Of a DNA stretch of 46,546 bases, positions 30,949 to 39,503 are shown piece by piece. Origin of the DNA: Gammaproteobacteria bacterium UBA5078. GTDB taxonomy: Bacteria > Pseudomonadota > Gammaproteobacteria > Pseudomonadales > Pseudohongiellaceae. The stretch spans positions 1 through 46,546 of the forward strand of contig DIAM01000014.1 in the NCBI GenBank assembly GCA_002416505.1, read 5' to 3'. The notes beneath the pieces were generated by a model. That model was not told the DNA's origin and did not search any database. It worked only from the letters and a program-made list of their open reading frames with translations. A program made the position numbers and the translations under genes. Numbering within the stretch: the first letter of the stretch is position 1; every line of letters starts with the position of its first letter.

Positions 30949-31698
30949 TTAGATCACCTTGGCTTCGGACTTAAGCTTACTGATCAGCTCGTCGACGCTG
31001 GCAACCTTGATGCCCGCGGTGCGCCCAGCCGGCGCCTCAACACTGAGGATCTTCAGGCCAGAGCTGACATCGACTCCGAGATCGCCTGGAGTCACGGTAT
31101 CGATAGGCTTCTTCTTCGCCTTCATGATATTGGGCAGCGACGCGTAACGCGGCTCGTTCAGACGCAGGTCAGTGGAGACCACTGCCGGCAGCGTCAATAG
31201 TACCGTCTGTTCACCACCGTCGATCTCGCGGGTGACCTTGAGCTTGCCATCGGCCACTTCGAGCCCACAGGCGAACGTGCCCTGCGGCATATTGCCGATC
31301 GCGGCGAGCATTTGCGCCACTTGGTTGTTATCAGAATCGATAGACTGCTTGCCTACCAACACGAGGTCGATGCCTTCTTTGTCGACTAGGGCCTTGAGTA
31401 GCTTTGCCACTGCCAGTGGCTGTAGGCCATCCTCTGCCTCAACATGGATGCCACGGTCTGCGCCGAGGGCCAAGGAGGTGCGGATCTGCTCCTGACAGGC
31501 TTTCTCACCGATGGACACGACGATTACCTCTTCTGCGTGTCCCTTCTCCTTCAAGCGGATCGCCTCTTCTACGGCGATCTCACAGAATGGGTTGATTGCC
31601 ATCTTGGCATTAGTGAGCTCGACGCCGCTGTTATCTGCCTTCACACGAACCTTCACGTTCGCGTCGACAACACGTTTGACTGCCACAAGAATCTTCAT
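30949..31698 (-). CDS. etfB: Electron transfer flavoprotein beta subunit
   Basis: 249 residues with the EtfB pattern MKILVAVKRVVDANVKVRVK, then NPFCEIAVEEAIRLKEKG, LALGADRGIHVE, DLVLVGKQSIDSDNNQV (AMP-binding region) and LPAVVSTDLRLNEPRYASLPNIMKAKKKPID (the recognition loop with which EtfB contacts dehydrogenases). It starts at ATG 31698 with GGAGAA five bases upstream. First gene of the etfBA operon, divergent from the small lipoprotein gene. Confidence 0.97.
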   Translation of the reverse strand: MKILVAVKRVVDANVKVRVKADNSGVELTNAKMAINPFCEIAVEEAIRLKEKGHAEEVIVVSIGEKACQEQIRTSLALGADRGIHVEAEDGLQPLAVAKLLKALVDKEGIDLVLVGKQSIDSDNNQVAQMLAAIGNMPQGTFACGLEVADGKLKVTREIDGGEQTVLLTLPAVVSTDLRLNEPRYASLPNIMKAKKKPIDTVTPGDLGVDVSSGLKILSVEAPAGRTAGIKVASVDELISKLKSEAKVI

Positions 31699-32024
31699 GG
31701 ATTCTCCACTGTGTATTGAGTTTATTGAGTATGAGAAAGGCGCGCTCTAATTTGATGAATCCTTGATCAAATCCAGCGGGGATGCCCCGGAAAAGGGGGC
31801 AATAATGCCGGGTTTATCGCGGTGCGTCAATATTGAGGCAGCGCGACTGAAGCCACGCTCGCCCCCTCCTAACACGGAACTTGACAGCTTGTTGTCTAAA
31901 ATACAGGCTTGAATAATTCGGGATTCGGCCGATAAATACAATTGAGCTGTCTTTGGGCATAGAGATTGCGTATAGATATGCGAAAGCTCGCAATTGCCCG
32001 CTACTTATCGACGAGAACAATGCC
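31699..32024. other. Divergent intergenic region etfB / lipoprotein gene
   Basis: 326 bases without a gene that I can support. It must contain the minus-strand etfBA promoter and the plus-strand lipoprotein promoter. A stem TGCCCC/GGGGCA is at 31783-31801. TTGACA at about 31881 has no convincing partner -10 box at the right distance, so I do not call a promoter. Confidence 0.4.
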
Positions 32025-32291
32025 ATGAAAAATCGCTTTATCGCCATTGCCGCGCTGGCGGCCTCTATATTGCTACTTAACAGCTGCGGTTTCGTGACTG
32101 CGCCGCTAGGCTACGGCGGCGCCTATGTAGGCAAGGGCACGGTTAAGAGCGCCGACAAGGGCGTCGAGTACGGCAAGCAGGCGGCAAATATCGTCGTGGA
32201 CACGGCAATGACTGTCGGCGAAGCGGCAGCACAAGGCATGAAGACTGACCCCGAGGCACCCGCCCCGCGCGGCAGCTTGCGAACTCGCTAA
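32025..32291 (+). CDS. Small putative lipoprotein
   Basis: From ATG 32025 the product is an 88-residue protein with MKNRF, a hydrophobic stretch AIAALAASILLL and a lipobox LLNSC; Cys about 20 would be the lipidated residue. After it come GFVTAPLGYGGAYVGKG and short Val/Ala/Gly-rich segments, ending PEAPAPRGSLRTR. No Asp follows the Cys (it is CGF), so outer-membrane sorting by the Lol system encoded in this window is expected. The frame extends 24 codons upstream to 31953, but the lipoprotein signal defines the start. Function unknown. Confidence 0.75.
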   Translation: MKNRFIAIAALAASILLLNSCGFVTAPLGYGGAYVGKGTVKSADKGVEYGKQAANIVVDTAMTVGEAAAQGMKTDPEAPAPRGSLRTR

Positions 32292-32318
32292 ACAAGCGCG
32301 AGCCACTGCGCCGTTACT

Positions 32319-32879
32319 TTAGAGTTTACCTAGTAGGAAGTCTCCCCCCGCGCTGTGTAGCACGAGTTGCTCGCCCGCAGCGCCTGGCTCCACCTGTGCC
32401 AATGCCACCAACTGATAGAAGACATTGCGGGATATCAACGCCTCTAAACCGCCGCGCACGTGCAGCGTGGGATGGGGCTGCACACCCTCCTCGCCCACTT
32501 CTATGCCATGGTCGGCGTCAGCGGTCACCGTCTCACCGGTGTTCAGGGTGAACTGCAGGGCACGCGCATCTCCCTCCCCTTGCACATCCAATAGCGTCGC
32601 CACGAAGGGGCAGTCTTCCACCTCGATTGTAACGCGCTCTGCGGGGGTCACTAGAGAGAAGGAGCCGTCTGGCTCGCGGCGCAGCACCGAGGCGAATAAT
32701 TGGATTAGAGCGGGCCGGCGTATCAGGCTGCCGTCGTGATACCAGCGTCCGTCACGCGCGATGCGGATGTCGATCTTGCCGCAATAGGGAGGGTCCCACA
32801 GGTGCACGGGGGCTGGGCCATTGAACTTGCCAATGGCACTCAAGAGGCGTTCGGGAGGCACTCGCTGATCTTGCATCAT
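32319..32879 (-). CDS. DUF1285 family protein
   Basis: 186 residues with the pattern typical of DUF1285 (VHLWDPPYCGKIDIRIARDGRWYHDGSLIRRPALIQLFASVLRRE). It is an uncharacterised cytoplasmic proteobacterial family with a beta-rich two-lobed fold. No catalytic motif is evident. The start is ATG 32879 or the ATG directly after it; GAGGAG directly abuts the first, which favours the second. It lies 29 bases downstream of the 32909 lipoprotein stop on the opposite side of the small lipoprotein gene (convergent). Function unknown. Confidence 0.85.
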   Translation of the reverse strand: MMQDQRVPPERLLSAIGKFNGPAPVHLWDPPYCGKIDIRIARDGRWYHDGSLIRRPALIQLFASVLRREPDGSFSLVTPAERVTIEVEDCPFVATLLDVQGEGDARALQFTLNTGETVTADADHGIEVGEEGVQPHPTLHVRGGLEALISRNVFYQLVALAQVEPGAAGEQLVLHSAGGDFLLGKL

Positions 32880-32908
32880 CTCCTCGTCAATGGCGCTTTC
32901 GCGACCAC

Positions 32909-33565
32909 TTACGGTACCAGAGAATCCACATAACGACCAACAGCACTGGCAAGCAGGCGCTGGGGGTTCTCTTCATAGAGATTGATCACGCCGGCGCGGG
33001 TATCGATGGTCACCACGTCTAGGATACGACCACTGCTCGCATCGAGCAGGGTTAGCTGTAGACGCGCACGGTCCAATCCAAACGCGGCGCCCATATCGGT
33101 CGCCTTACGATTCCGCAGTGCGCTGGCTATTTCCGACCAAGTGCCCACGGTGTCTTCCCAGACATAGACGCGTGGATAGATTACGAAGTCGATGCGATTG
33201 TCCAGCGCACTCTGCCGAGCATCGAACAGTGTCTGCGTGTCCGCGGCGCGCATGACACGCGGAAACTGCCGACTGATCTGGCTCGTGAGCAGGTCCGCTA
33301 CTTGATCCTCGACATAGTAGGCGCCCGGCTCTAGCACAGCATTGTTCTGATTGAGCACGGCCTCCTGCATCGCGGCGAGACCGCTTAGGGCGACATAGAA
33401 GCTCGTGTCTTGGCCGAGCACCCAATTGCTATTGCGCGCGACACTATGATCGGGAATCAGGCCCGTTGCGCCGGTCGCGGCAACGCCTTGGTTGTAGAGG
33501 TGATGGACGTGTCCACAGGCGCTGAGCGCGCTGACGCAGAGAAGAAAAAACACACGCTTGAACAT
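32909..33565 (-). CDS. DUF4823-like lipoprotein
   Basis: From ATG 33565 (AGGG nine bases upstream) the protein is 218 residues with signal MFKRVFFLLCVSALSAC, lipobox LSAC (Cys17) and CGH next, hence predicted lipoprotein sorted to the outer membrane. The mature part (RNSNWVLGQDTSFYVALSG ... FPRVMRA..DFVIYPRVYVWEDTVGTWSEI ... GLDRARLQLTLLDASSGRILDVVTIDTRAGVINLYEENPQRLLASAVGRYVDSL) resembles DUF4823 lipoproteins of Pseudomonas. The longer frame to 33637 has no support. Function unknown; on the minus strand with DUF1285. Confidence 0.7.
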   Translation of the reverse strand: MFKRVFFLLCVSALSACGHVHHLYNQGVAATGATGLIPDHSVARNSNWVLGQDTSFYVALSGLAAMQEAVLNQNNAVLEPGAYYVEDQVADLLTSQISRQFPRVMRAADTQTLFDARQSALDNRIDFVIYPRVYVWEDTVGTWSEIASALRNRKATDMGAAFGLDRARLQLTLLDASSGRILDVVTIDTRAGVINLYEENPQRLLASAVGRYVDSLVP

Positions 33566-33701
33566 GATGGGCGACCCTTTAGGTATGAGGCTACGGATAA
33601 CGGCAAACAATGGCCGTAATGCCAATAAACGATGCAATATGTCTAACTAAGCACATAGCTTGCCAACCATGAGAATAAGAGTCCGGGACGGCGCCCCTAG
33701 C

Positions 33702-34160
33702 TTACATTTCGCGAACGCGAGAGCAGCGGCGGCAACGATAGACGTGGTCGGTGCCCGTTAGCACCATGATCTGCGGAGGCCAGCTGCACTTGCACAGCAG
33801 GTAGCCCATTTTCTGCGCCATCTCGACTTCCAGCAGGCGCTCGCGCACGCTCTCGGTGACGCGTAGTTCTGGCTCCTCCTGACTTGGGTCTTCCTTGACT
33901 CGAGGCACGAGCTTTACTGGCGCCCTCGGGGCCGGGATCTGAAGATCCGCCTCGACTATTAGGGTCGGAATTGGGTCCGCCGGCTCGGACAGATCCGCGG
34001 CCGACACTGGCTCTTCGCTCACTACCGGCTGCGCGGCCCTCTCCTTGGGCGCTCTCTTGGCCATGACCGCGGCTTTAGGGGCATCGAGCGGATGCGCCGG
34101 CTCCGGCTCATCGTCCCAATTCGAGTCCTCTAGGAAGGCTTGTAGTTCGCTCAGATTCAT
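33702..34160 (-). CDS. Zinc-ribbon protein coupled to BY-kinase gene, unknown
   Basis: 152 residues. The first 100 are low-complexity and Pro/Glu/Ala-rich, likely disordered. The last 50 hold ESVRERLLEVEMAQKMGYLLCKCSWPPQIMVLTGTDHVYRCRRCSRVREM with C-x-C and C-x2-C pairs, a probable zinc-ribbon. I do not recognise the family. Its ATG overlaps the stop of the preceding Wzz/BY-kinase-like gene (ATGA), so the two are translationally coupled and probably work together, perhaps as an adaptor or substrate of the kinase. Confidence 0.6.
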   Translation of the reverse strand: MNLSELQAFLEDSNWDDEPEPAHPLDAPKAAVMAKRAPKERAAQPVVSEEPVSAADLSEPADPIPTLIVEADLQIPAPRAPVKLVPRVKEDPSQEEPELRVTESVRERLLEVEMAQKMGYLLCKCSWPPQIMVLTGTDHVYRCRRCSRVREM

Positions 34161-35746
34161 TGCTTGAAGCTCTTCATCAGGTCGAGGTCTAGCTCATAGG
34201 GCTGCACGCGGTTAAGGACTACGCGTACCTGCGGAATGCCATCGCCCTGCAGGCGCGCTAATTCGGCAGAGGCGGACTCTAGTGAGGTGTGTCCTGCCTG
34301 GATGACGAACAGCACATCGCTGCAATGCCGCGCAACCACGAGGGTGTCGCTCACCTCACTCAGTGCTGGCGCATCGATGATAATGGTATCGAAGCGACGC
34401 TCCAACATCTCGATCACGCGCTGGAAGCGCTTGCTCGACAGCAGTTCGTGAGGATTGGGCGGCAATACGCCCGAAGGAATCACGAAAAGATTCTTAGCCG
34501 GGATGCTGTGTACGCAGTCGCGCATCTGGGCTGCGCCGGCAATCAAGTGCGAGAGCCCTGCCGCGCCCGCGGGCAAGCCCACATAAGTCTGCGCTTGGCG
34601 CATGTCGGCATTGATCAGCAACACCTTCTCTGTTTTCGCCATCGCGAAGGCTAGGTTCATGGCAATAGCCGACTTGCCCTCACCGCCGTTACTAGAGGTT
34701 AGCAACACCACCCGACCTCGGGGAAACTGCTCCAATGGGTCATGGACAGGCCGCAGCATTTGCAGGCGCGCCCGCAACACGCCGATGCTACCGGCGTACT
34801 CGCGATCGCTTAGAAATTGCGCCGCCTCGCTCAGATTGAGCGCCGGGATGACCCCAACGCAGGACTTGCCGAGGTGCTTCTCGACATCTTGCTTGAAGTC
34901 GAGTGAATCGCGGCGCTGGAAGCGCATCGCCACGACGAAGGCGGGCACCGCAACGGCGCTAAGATAGCCCAGCAGTATCCACCACGGCTGCATCTGCTCG
35001 ACCGGGGCGCGGGGCAGGCTCGCCTGGTCTAAGACCTTGGCCGAGACCAGATGATTGAGCGAGTCGTCATAGGTCTTCACCAGCTGCCGAATCAGGGTGT
35101 TCTCCAGCGCCGGCTCTAGTGCACTGAGTCCCTGTGTGGCGCTGTAACGCAGCCGCTCAAGCTGCTCGGCATCGCTCTCCAATGGCGGCAGTAAATTGTC
35201 GAAGACTTCCCCGTCGATCGCATCTATAGCCTGATCACCGACATCGTCATTGACGGGATTCGTTGGCATGGTCACGCTGTCGAGCTTGGCGAGAAACTGC
35301 GCCGCGGCACGCGCGATCTGTTCTAACTGGGCATCGGCCGTGTACTGAACATAGGCCTGGGCCACTGCCTTAGCCCCCAACTGCGCGCGCGCAGGGTCGC
35401 TGTCTTGGAAGTGTACGGACATCAGATAACTCTGCGGAATGACCTCTACACGAATATTGTAGCGATGCTCCCCAGCCACAGTCGCGGAGGTCACGATCTC
35501 GCGCTGGGTATTCATCAAGACCGTGATCTCGGTGGAGCTCGAACTCACGCTGCTTGGCACGCTACCGGCCTGCACCTCTAAGAGCGTGCGTGACTCGAAA
35601 ATCGGCTTCTCGAAAAGGCTCATCAGGGCGATGATCAAGGCCACCGGCAAGCCCGCGAGTAAGATGCCACGCGAGTGCGCGCGCAGTGGCCACCACCAAC
35701 GGGGCCTCTGCTCTACTCGACGACTGCTCCGACTTTCACTCACCAA
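34157..35746 (-). CDS. Wzz/BY-kinase-like polysaccharide co-polymerase ATPase
   Basis: 529 residues in a Wzc-type layout: transmembrane helix 1 (about 27-45), a periplasmic Wzz-like region (about 50-250), helix 2 (about 254-275) and a cytoplasmic P-loop kinase domain with Walker A SSNGGEGKSA (351-360), Walker A' VLLINADMR (375-383) and Walker B TIIIDAP. It would control exopolysaccharide polymerisation or export. The C-terminus LDLDLMKSFKQ lacks the Tyr-rich cluster of true BY-kinases, so it may be a co-polymerase ATPase rather than an autophosphorylating kinase. No other polysaccharide gene is near. It likely starts with TTG 35746 or GTG 35743 behind GGGAG. Confidence 0.8.
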   Translation of the reverse strand: MVSESRSSRRVEQRPRWWWPLRAHSRGILLAGLPVALIIALMSLFEKPIFESRTLLEVQAGSVPSSVSSSSTEITVLMNTQREIVTSATVAGEHRYNIRVEVIPQSYLMSVHFQDSDPARAQLGAKAVAQAYVQYTADAQLEQIARAAAQFLAKLDSVTMPTNPVNDDVGDQAIDAIDGEVFDNLLPPLESDAEQLERLRYSATQGLSALEPALENTLIRQLVKTYDDSLNHLVSAKVLDQASLPRAPVEQMQPWWILLGYLSAVAVPAFVVAMRFQRRDSLDFKQDVEKHLGKSCVGVIPALNLSEAAQFLSDREYAGSIGVLRARLQMLRPVHDPLEQFPRGRVVLLTSSNGGEGKSAIAMNLAFAMAKTEKVLLINADMRQAQTYVGLPAGAAGLSHLIAGAAQMRDCVHSIPAKNLFVIPSGVLPPNPHELLSSKRFQRVIEMLERRFDTIIIDAPALSEVSDTLVVARHCSDVLFVIQAGHTSLESASAELARLQGDGIPQVRVVLNRVQPYELDLDLMKSFKQ

Positions 35747-35967
35747 AAGTGCGCTCCCACATAAGGGCTAAAAAGCGTGTGGCTAAAATTGCAATTACGG
35801 ACAAATTATACCGCAGCAATTCTCCAAGTATGGCCCGGAAGCCAGAATAATTCACGGTCGCTGCGCGAGACCCAATCCGGGTTTTCCTTGTCGGCAGCAA
35901 TTCATTCATGTTATATCGACCGCTCTTCGCAAGCCTTGAGTTTTTTTTACCGGCACAGGAGCCACCA

Positions 35968-37071
35968 TTGACCGATTCAGACCCCGCACCGTTCCTGGCC
36001 CTGCTCCGTGACGATGTCCCACTGCTCGATGTTCGCGCACCCGTCGAATTTCTCAAAGGCGCGTTCCCTGCCGCCCATAATATTGCCTTGCTCGACGATG
36101 ACGAGCGCGCCCAAGTCGGCACGATGTATAAGCGCGCCGGCCAAGAGGCCGCGATCATCCTGGGCAATCGCCTAGTCTCGGGGCACAGCAAGGCGCAGCG
36201 CCTCCTAGCATGGGAACAGTGGCTGCGCTCGCATCCGGGTGCCTGGCTGTATTGTTTCCGCGGCGGGCTACGCTCGCGCACGGTGCAGGGCTGGCTGCGC
36301 GAGGCGGGCATCGAATGCCCCCTCGTCCCCGGTGGCTATAAGGCCATGCGTCAGGGCCTCATCGACACTATCGACGCGGCGCCACAGCGACACTCACTCA
36401 TCATAGTCGCCGGGCGCACCGGATCAGGCAAGACCCATCTACTCAATGCCCTCCCCGACTCCTTGGACCTAGAAGGATTCGCCCAGCATCGCGGCTCCGC
36501 CTTCGGCACCAAGCTGGGCGGGCAACCCACTCAGATCAACTTCGAAAATGCCGTGGCAGTGCGGCTGTTGAAGCTGCAGCGGGAGCAAAACTCTGACCTA
36601 TTCGTGGAGGACGAGAGCCGCGCCATCGGCTCGCTCTCCCTGCCCACGAGCTTACACACGGCGATGAAGGCCTCCCCTATCGCCCTCATCGAGGAGGACT
36701 TGGAGTTCCGCACCCAGACCATCCTCAATGACTATATCGGCGAAAATTCGAGACAGTTCCTCGAGGCCGATCCGGACCGGGGACTCGAGCATTTCTACGA
36801 GTATCTACTGGGCTCCCTAGCCAAGATTCAGCGGCGACTAGGCGGCGAGAATTACAGCGCCCTGCAAGACTTGATGGAAGATGCACTAAGCGCACAAATG
36901 AATGGCGAAGGCGACCAGTATCACGCACTGTGGATACGCAAACTCCTCACCGATTATTACGACCCGATGTATGCCTATCAGCTGTCCAAGCGCATGGAAC
37001 GCGTGGTGTTCAGGGGGAATTCGAGCGAGTTCCTAGAGTGGGCGCAGCAACGCAGTCAGGCGGCGGACTAG
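35968..37071 (+). CDS. mnmH: tRNA 2-selenouridine synthase
   Basis: It replaces sulfur by selenium (via geranylated intermediates) at the wobble uridine of tRNA-Lys, -Glu and -Gln, with selenophosphate from SelD. The rhodanese domain (about 5-125) has the reactive Cys in LYCFRGGLRSR (C96) and LLDVRAPVEF. The P-loop domain follows (AGRTGSGKT, 148-156), ending in the long helical domain (PMYAYQLSKRMERVVFRG). I start at TTG 35968 because CAGGAG precedes it at a good distance and the product (367 residues) matches the E. coli length; the ATG frame from 35908 has no site. It ends tail-to-tail with hpt on a shared CTAG. Confidence 0.92.
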   Translation: MTDSDPAPFLALLRDDVPLLDVRAPVEFLKGAFPAAHNIALLDDDERAQVGTMYKRAGQEAAIILGNRLVSGHSKAQRLLAWEQWLRSHPGAWLYCFRGGLRSRTVQGWLREAGIECPLVPGGYKAMRQGLIDTIDAAPQRHSLIIVAGRTGSGKTHLLNALPDSLDLEGFAQHRGSAFGTKLGGQPTQINFENAVAVRLLKLQREQNSDLFVEDESRAIGSLSLPTSLHTAMKASPIALIEEDLEFRTQTILNDYIGENSRQFLEADPDRGLEHFYEYLLGSLAKIQRRLGGENYSALQDLMEDALSAQMNGEGDQYHALWIRKLLTDYYDPMYAYQLSKRMERVVFRGNSSEFLEWAQQRSQAAD

Positions 37072-37616
37072 GTGTTCGCCACCGCATAGATGCCAGGAGC
37101 GTTGCGCAGATAGCCCTTGTAGTCCATGCCATAGCCGAACAGATAGCGGTCCGGCGCATCTAGCCCAGTGAAATCGGCCCGTGGCAATGCCCTATGGCGG
37201 CGCTCATGATTCTTATCGACCAGTACCGCGCACAGAACCTCAGCGGCCCTCTGCTCGAGACAGTACTCGCGAATCTTCACCAGCGTGTCCCCCTCATCTA
37301 GAATGTCGTCCACGATCAGGACGGTGCGCCCCGCCAAAGCGCTGCTGGGGCGAGCCTTCCACTGCAGCTCCGCCCCACTGAGTTTTTCGCGGTAGCGGCT
37401 GGCATGCAAGTAGTCCACCTGGAGCGGGAACGCAAGGCGGGTGAGCAGCTCGCCAGTGACGACCAGCGCCCCATTCAATACGCAGAGCACGATGGGATTA
37501 GCCGTGGCCAGGCGCGCGCTGATCTGCACTGCGAGTGCATCCAGCGCCGCCTCGACCTGCGACTTGTCGAATAAACAGTCTGCCTCGGCGAGGATTTTAG
37601 TGGCCTCCTCAATCAC
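37068..37616 (-). CDS. hpt: Hypoxanthine-guanine phosphoribosyltransferase
   Basis: It salvages hypoxanthine and guanine to IMP and GMP with PRPP. The PRPP motif VLIVDDILDEGDTL (about 97-110) is intact, as is CVLNGALVVTGEL and the base-binding end DAPDRYLFGYGMDYKGYLRNAPGIYAV. About 182 residues. The start GTG 37616 has GGAGAG seven bases upstream and overlaps the nagZ stop within GTGATTGA; the frame is also open to 37649. Co-transcribed with nagZ, an arrangement common in Pseudomonas relatives. Confidence 0.93.
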   Translation of the reverse strand: MIEEATKILAEADCLFDKSQVEAALDALAVQISARLATANPIVLCVLNGALVVTGELLTRLAFPLQVDYLHASRYREKLSGAELQWKARPSSALAGRTVLIVDDILDEGDTLVKIREYCLEQRAAEVLCAVLVDKNHERRHRALPRADFTGLDAPDRYLFGYGMDYKGYLRNAPGIYAVANT

Positions 37617-38670
37617 CGCGGCTCTCCAGCAACTGTGCGGCGATGGCACGGGCCTGAATCCAGCGCTCGGACCTCATCAATTCTTCGCGCTGCCACATCT
37701 TGCGGTGCTGCATCCGCACTAGCCGCGGATTGGGCGCCACGCCCTGCGCCTCTAGATGCGCCTTGGCCGCCAAGGCCATGGGCCGATCGTTACATACCAG
37801 CACCATGTCGCAGCCGGCAGCCAGCGCCGCGTCCACGCGCGCCTGAATATCGCCCACCGCGGCGGCGCCCGCCATCACTAAGTCATCGCTGAAGATCACC
37901 CCGTCGAAACCCATCTCGCCGCGCAGGATGTCTTGCAGCCAGTACCTGGAGAAGCCCGCGCAGTCGGGGTCTACCTGCGGGTAGATCACATGAGCGGGCA
38001 TCACCGCGTCTAGTGCGTCGCGGCAGGCCACGAAGGCCGCCAGATCGACTCTGCGGATCTCATCCATGCTGCGCCCATCCACGGGTAACTCGAGGTGGCT
38101 ATCGGCCGACACGCTGCCGTGACCGGGAAAATGCTTGCCCGTAGTGGCCATGCCAGCCTCATGCATGCCCTTCATGAAGGCATTGGCTAACACAGCGACC
38201 TGTGCCGCGTCGCCGCCGAAGGCGCGGTTCCCGATGACCTTACTCAGGCCTATATCGATGTCGAGCACGGGCGCGAAGCTAAAGTCGAAACCCGCGCTTA
38301 TCATCTCCGCAGCCATTAACCAGCCGAGCTGGGTGGCCATCGCTTCGCTGCGCTGTGGCGCGTGAGGCCAGCGCGAGGCGAACACGCCCATGGCGGGCAG
38401 CTTGGTATAGCCTTCGATCAGGCGCTGCACGCGGCCGCCCTCCTGGTCCACCGCGATCAATATCTGCGGGTTGCAGGCACGGATAGCCGCGTTCAGCCTC
38501 TGCACCTGATCCGGGCTCTCGTAATTGCGTGCGAATAAGATGACGCCTCCTACCACTGGCGAGGCGAGCAACAACTCCTCCTGGGCGCTTAACTGTGTGC
38601 CCATGACATCGAGCATAAGGACGCCGGGGGCAGCGGGCGTGCTGGCTTGTTCGCGGGGGGGATTGGTCAT
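37609..38670 (-). CDS. nagZ: Beta-N-acetylglucosaminidase NagZ
   Basis: A cytoplasmic glycoside hydrolase family 3 enzyme that removes GlcNAc from GlcNAc-anhydroMurNAc muropeptides during peptidoglycan recycling, and so feeds AmpC-type regulation. Visible are GVLMLDVMG, GGVILFARNYESPDQV, ILIAVDQEGGRVQRL (the GH3 motif), TTGKHFPGHG (the KH(F/W)PGHG catalytic-loop signature), DLAAFVAC and GFDGVIFSDDLVM with the nucleophile Asp. 353 residues from ATG 38670; the frame is open to 38976, but those residues do not look like NagZ. Directly upstream of, and coupled to, hpt; divergent from lexA. Confidence 0.95.
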   Translation of the reverse strand: MTNPPREQASTPAAPGVLMLDVMGTQLSAQEELLLASPVVGGVILFARNYESPDQVQRLNAAIRACNPQILIAVDQEGGRVQRLIEGYTKLPAMGVFASRWPHAPQRSEAMATQLGWLMAAEMISAGFDFSFAPVLDIDIGLSKVIGNRAFGGDAAQVAVLANAFMKGMHEAGMATTGKHFPGHGSVSADSHLELPVDGRSMDEIRRVDLAAFVACRDALDAVMPAHVIYPQVDPDCAGFSRYWLQDILRGEMGFDGVIFSDDLVMAGAAAVGDIQARVDAALAAGCDMVLVCNDRPMALAAKAHLEAQGVAPNPRLVRMQHRKMWQREELMRSERWIQARAIAAQLLESRGD

Positions 38671-38776
38671 TTCGAGGAGCGGCCTCCGAGGCCGAGAAGC
38701 GTTTAGGCGCGGCGAATTGCCGAGCGCATCAATCAGGGGCGGATTATCCCAAATTCGGGGAAAGCGAGTAAAGCAC

Positions 38777-38804
38777 TTGTCATTGGGCAATGACTGTATA
38801 TAAT
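38777..38804 (+). promoter_or_regulatory. lexA promoter
   Basis: TTGTCA (38777-38782), a 16-base spacer and TATAAT (38799-38804) form a good sigma-70 promoter. The -10 box lies inside the LexA operator at 38794-38809, so LexA should block RNA polymerase directly. Confidence 0.75.
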
Positions 38805-38809
38805 TACAG
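38794..38809 (+). promoter_or_regulatory. SOS box (LexA operator)
   Basis: CTGTATATAATTACAG matches the gammaproteobacterial consensus CTGT-N8-ACAG exactly and is 29 bases upstream of the lexA ATG. Autoregulation of lexA by a single operator is therefore expected. Confidence 0.93.
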
Positions 38810-38838
38810 CTACCTTTCCCCATGATGACGGTGCCAGC

Positions 38839-39447
38839 ATGATACAACTCACACCTCGCCAGGCTGAAATTCTTGAGTTCATCAAAGACTATCAGCAAGA
38901 AACCGGCTTTCCGCCTACGCGCTCCGAGATCGCCAAGAAAATGGGCTTCAAGTCTCCCAACGCGGCCGAGGAACATCTGCGCGCCCTAGAGCGTAAACAG
39001 GCGATTCAAATGGTGCCCGGCACCTCCCGCGGCATTCGCCTGCCAACCCCCGAACATGTCGGCCTGCCTATCGTGGGTCAGGTGGCGGCGGGCAGCCCCA
39101 TTCTTGCCATCGAGAGCATCGATGACTACTGCGACATCCCCCCCAACTTCTTCCACCCGAAGGCCGACTTTTTGCTCACGGTCAAAGGCAGCAGCATGAT
39201 CAACATCGGCATTAACGATGGCGATCTATTGGCGGTGCATAAGTGTGCCACTGCCGTGGATGGCGACATCATCGTCGCGCGGATAGACGAGGACGTAACG
39301 GTCAAGAGGTTGTTAAAGGGAAAGAATAAGTTTGAACTGCAACTCATTGCCGAGAATGATGATTTTCCTCCCATCAAGGTCGATTTGCGGGAGCAGGAAT
39401 TCACTATCGAAGGGATTAGCGTCGGGGTAATCCGCCGCAGTATCTAA
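38839..39447 (+). CDS. lexA: LexA repressor
   Basis: The SOS repressor. 202 residues: a winged helix-turn-helix (TPRQAEILEFIKDYQQETGFPPTRSEIAKKMGFKS, 4-40), then the cleavage/peptidase domain with the Ala-Gly cleavage site in QVAAGSP (about 84-85), the catalytic Ser in GSSMINIGI and the catalytic Lys in EDVTVKRLLK. RecA-stimulated self-cleavage would inactivate it. It is preceded by an SOS box overlapping its promoter. It is convergent with topA, with a stem-loop at 39452-39480 between them. No sulA-like gene follows, unlike Pseudomonas. Confidence 0.97.
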   Translation: MIQLTPRQAEILEFIKDYQQETGFPPTRSEIAKKMGFKSPNAAEEHLRALERKQAIQMVPGTSRGIRLPTPEHVGLPIVGQVAAGSPILAIESIDDYCDIPPNFFHPKADFLLTVKGSSMINIGINDGDLLAVHKCATAVDGDIIVARIDEDVTVKRLLKGKNKFELQLIAENDDFPPIKVDLREQEFTIEGISVGVIRRSI

Positions 39448-39451
39448 ATCA

Positions 39452-39480
39452 GTTGCGCGAGGGCCTGACCCTCGCGCAAC
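39452..39480. terminator. Hairpin terminator between lexA and topA
   Basis: Stem GTTGCGCGAGGG (39452-39463), loop CCTGA, CCCTCGCGCAAC (39469-39480). The 12-base perfect stem sits between the convergent lexA and topA stops. T-runs are absent, so termination efficiency is uncertain. Confidence 0.65.
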
Positions 39481-39503
39481 CCATCTAGTCGCCCGGCTCG
39501 GGC

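Noticed and set aside
31881..31910. TTGACA with TAAAAT as a promoter for the small lipoprotein
   Set aside because: The spacing (about 10 bases) is wrong and no alternative -10 box fits.
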